From Lachnospiraceae bacterium (GTDB taxonomy: Bacteria; Bacillota; Clostridia; Lachnospirales; Lachnospiraceae): a stretch of DNA of 6,675 nucleotides. Position 1 is the stretch's first letter; every line of letters begins with the position of its first letter. The stretch spans positions 1-6,675 of the forward strand of contig JAFSRL010000299.1 of the NCBI GenBank assembly GCA_017446125.1, in the 5' to 3' direction. A model generated the notes under the pieces. That model ran no database searches and was not told the DNA's origin. It saw nothing but the letters and a program-made list of their open reading frames with translations. The position numbers and the translations under genes are program-made. Of the stretch, positions 4,678 through 6,675 are shown in pieces.

Positions 4678-6675
4678 ATGACGAAGGAAGAACGTCAATC
4701 CTGTAAGAGAGAAGGCAGGGCACAGGCGGTTGCGTATCTGGAAAAGAAGCGTACGCTGAAGGGGGGAGATCGAAAAGCCGCGATCGCGGCGGAGAAAGAG
4801 CGGATCGCCGCTTTAAAAAAGGAAATGAAGTCTTCTGACAAGTCGGAACGATTACGACTGAAGAAGACATTCAAGGCATATAAAAAACGGATGCACAGAA
4901 CCCGGTCCTTTATCATTCTTGCCGCGGTGCTGTGCCTGTTTGTTTTTATAGGAGTCACCGTTGCCCCGTTTGTGCATCATTTCAGGATCATTCTTTCGCA
5001 AACGTATACGGACCAGACACCGGAAGCACTATCGGCAAGAGAGGCCGGCACTGCGTTCGCGCCGGAGATTTCGGATGAGGGAATCGTTTTATTGAAAAAT
5101 GAAAACGAGCTGCTTCCGCTTGCGAATAAGAAGGTGAATATTTTCGGATACGACGCGTATCATTTTAAATACAGCGGCGGCGGATCGGGGGCTGTGGACT
5201 TAAGTAACTGCGTGACGCTTTTTGACGGATTAAGCCGCGCCGGAATCGAGTACAATCCTGACCTGCACACGATGTATACGGAGATGGGATACAGCACGGA
5301 GGCGGTGAGCAACAACAACATCGTCGATATGCTGCTCTCGTTCTTTGTGGGCGCGAATACGGAGGAAGCGTCCGGCAATGAATACCTGACGGAAGAGGTT
5401 TTAAAGAGCGCGTATGAATACTCCGACCAGGCGATTGTGGTACTGAGTAACAGCGCGGTCGAGGCGTCCGACTGTGAGGAGGAGGCGCTCAAGCTGACAC
5501 CCAACCGCAGGGAGCTGATAAAGATTATTGCGGAACGGTTTGACCATGTGATCGTGCTGGTGAACGTCGGGAACGCTTCGGAGCTCGGAATCGTGGATGA
5601 GTATGATTCGATTGAGGGTGTGGTCTGGACCGGCATTCCAGGGGCGCAGGGATGTATTTCGCTCGGTAAGATCTTAAGCGGCGAGCTTAATCCGTCCGGA
5701 CGTCTGGTGGACACTTACGCGTATGACATCGGCAGTGCACCGGCATCGGAAAACTTTGGTGATTATAAGTACACGAACTTAGACGGGATGTCCTTCATTA
5801 ATTATAACGAGGGAATCTACGTCGGGTACCGCTACTATGAAACCAGATATGAAAACGATGAAGCAGGTTACAAGAAGGCGGTGCAGTATCCCTTCGGTTA
5901 CGGATTAAGCTATACGGAGTTTGACTGGGAAACGAACGGGTTCTCGATGGATGAGAAAACAATCGAGTGGAAGGTGCGCGTGACAAACAGCGGGGATCTG
6001 CCCGGCAAGGATGTCGTACAGCTTTATTTCTCGCCGCCCTATATCGCGGGCGGGATTGAAAAGAGCGCGATTGAGCTTGCGACCTTTGCCAAGACATCTC
6101 TGTTGCAGCCGGGACAGAGCGAGGTGCTAACACTGACCTTCCCGGTGCGCGACATGTCAAGCTATGACATGCATACGGAGCAGGCATACGTGCTTGACGC
6201 CGGAACCTATGAGATCAAGCTCGCGCGGAATGTACATGACATTGTGCTATCGAAGGAATACGAGGTTCCAAAGACCATCGTTTATGATACGGATGAGGTG
6301 ACGGGAACCGTAATACAGAACCGTTTCGACTACGGAAACGGCGACCTGACCTATCTGTCCCGCAGTGACTGGGAAGGAACCTATCCGGATGGTAACGTCA
6401 ATTATACCGCATCAAACGAACTGCTGGAGGCATACAGGGCATATCAAAATCCGGCACCGTCCGCGGAGGCAATGCCCGTTACCGGTGCGGACAACGGAAT
6501 CAAGCTTGCGGACTTAAAGGGCCTTGCCTATGACGATCCGAAATGGGAAGAGTTTTTAGACCAGTTTACGTATGAAGAGTTAAACAATCTTGTCTCCGAG
6601 GGCGGCTGGCACAGCATTGCAATCGACCGCTTGGGCATTCCGTCGACGCACATGCTCGACGGTCCCGCCGGCATC
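4678..6675 (+). CDS. Membrane-anchored, domain-permuted glycoside hydrolase family 3 (beta-glucosidase-like), 3' end cut
   Basis: The open frame runs 666 codons to the window edge without a stop. Family 3 enzymes are retaining exo-acting beta-glycosidases. Residues 1-76 are hydrophilic and basic (27 Lys or Arg). One hydrophobic segment follows (about 77-99); Pro97 makes signal-peptidase cleavage after VTVA unlikely, so a type II anchor with an extracytoplasmic enzyme is inferred. The GH3 C-terminal domain comes first (about 130-420): EGIVLLKNENELLPL, GGGSG (167-171), a putative acid/base loop with E262, NPSGRLVDTYAYD and the closing YPFGYGLSYTEF. A fibronectin-III-like domain follows (about 420-530; VRVTNSGDLPGKDVVQLYFS to YVLDAGTYEIKL). 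After a linker, the GH3 N-terminal barrel begins (FTYEELNNLVSEGGW, LGIPSTHMLDGPAGI). This swapped order is known from Butyrivibrio and Ruminococcus beta-glucosidases. The nucleophile Asp lies beyond the window, so activity and substrate (glucoside, xyloside or other) cannot be judged. Confidence 0.9.
   Translation, partial: MTKEERQSCKREGRAQAVAYLEKKRTLKGGDRKAAIAAEKERIAALKKEMKSSDKSERLRLKKTFKAYKKRMHRTRSFIILAAVLCLFVFIGVTVAPFVHHFRIILSQTYTDQTPEALSAREAGTAFAPEISDEGIVLLKNENELLPLANKKVNIFGYDAYHFKYSGGGSGAVDLSNCVTLFDGLSRAGIEYNPDLHTMYTEMGYSTEAVSNNNIVDMLLSFFVGANTEEASGNEYLTEEVLKSAYEYSDQAIVVLSNSAVEASDCEEEALKLTPNRRELIKIIAERFDHVIVLVNVGNASELGIVDEYDSIEGVVWTGIPGAQGCISLGKILSGELNPSGRLVDTYAYDIGSAPASENFGDYKYTNLDGMSFINYNEGIYVGYRYYETRYENDEAGYKKAVQYPFGYGLSYTEFDWETNGFSMDEKTIEWKVRVTNSGDLPGKDVVQLYFSPPYIAGGIEKSAIELATFAKTSLLQPGQSEVLTLTFPVRDMSSYDMHTEQAYVLDAGTYEIKLARNVHDIVLSKEYEVPKTIVYDTDEVTGTVIQNRFDYGNGDLTYLSRSDWEGTYPDGNVNYTASNELLEAYRAYQNPAPSAEAMPVTGADNGIKLADLKGLAYDDPKWEEFLDQFTYEELNNLVSEGGWHSIAIDRLGIPSTHMLDGPAGI

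Noticed and set aside
5160..6187. Minus-strand open frames (184 and 129 codons) inside the GH3 gene
   Set aside because: The + strand frame is continuous with GH3 hallmarks across this stretch; the antisense products are Ser- or Arg-rich and featureless.

Overview
The window reads as chromosomal DNA of a Gram-positive anaerobe of the Clostridia, most likely a gut or rumen Lachnospiraceae relative. This placement is inferred from the mix of genes: a two-subunit iron-sulfur fumarase-type hydratase, a SigH-type sigma factor directly behind rlmB, a WD-rich flavodoxin-fold oxidoreductase, and a membrane-anchored family 3 glycoside hydrolase with permuted domains. No rRNA or other phylogenetic marker is present, so the genus is not fixed. 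All genes are on the + strand and packed tightly, and no gap exceeds about 50 bases.

Region 1 (1-2224) is a compact run of four genes: the 3' end of a fumarase-type hydratase alpha subunit, its beta subunit, the 23S rRNA 2'-O-methyltransferase RlmB, and a SigH (Spo0H)-like sigma factor. Alpha/beta and beta/rlmB each overlap by a 4-base ATGA, and the favoured sigma-factor start lies one base after the rlmB stop. This suggests one transcript with translational coupling. The rlmB-sigH pair resembles the conserved Bacillus neighbourhood, but without the NYN/PIN ribonuclease gene (rae1/yacP) between them and with the hydratase genes upstream.

Region 2 (2228-3995) is nucleoside salvage. A nucleoside hydrolase starts 3 bases after the sigma-factor stop. 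After a 46-base AT-rich gap, which may hold a promoter, comes a DeoD-type purine nucleoside phosphorylase. Both split nucleosides into base and sugar, one by hydrolysis and one by phosphorolysis.

Region 3 (4043-6675) holds an NAD(P)H-dependent flavodoxin-fold oxidoreductase and then a large glycoside hydrolase family 3 enzyme cut by the window edge. The latter has a basic cytoplasmic head, one transmembrane segment, the GH3 C-terminal domain first, a fibronectin-III-like domain, and then the beginning of the GH3 N-terminal catalytic barrel. No terminator hairpin was found between any of the genes.

No wholly new system is evident. The points most worth a second look are the GH3 architecture with its altered acid/base loop, and the unusual gene neighbourhood of sigH. 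No tRNA, rRNA, CRISPR array, insertion sequence or attachment site was seen.
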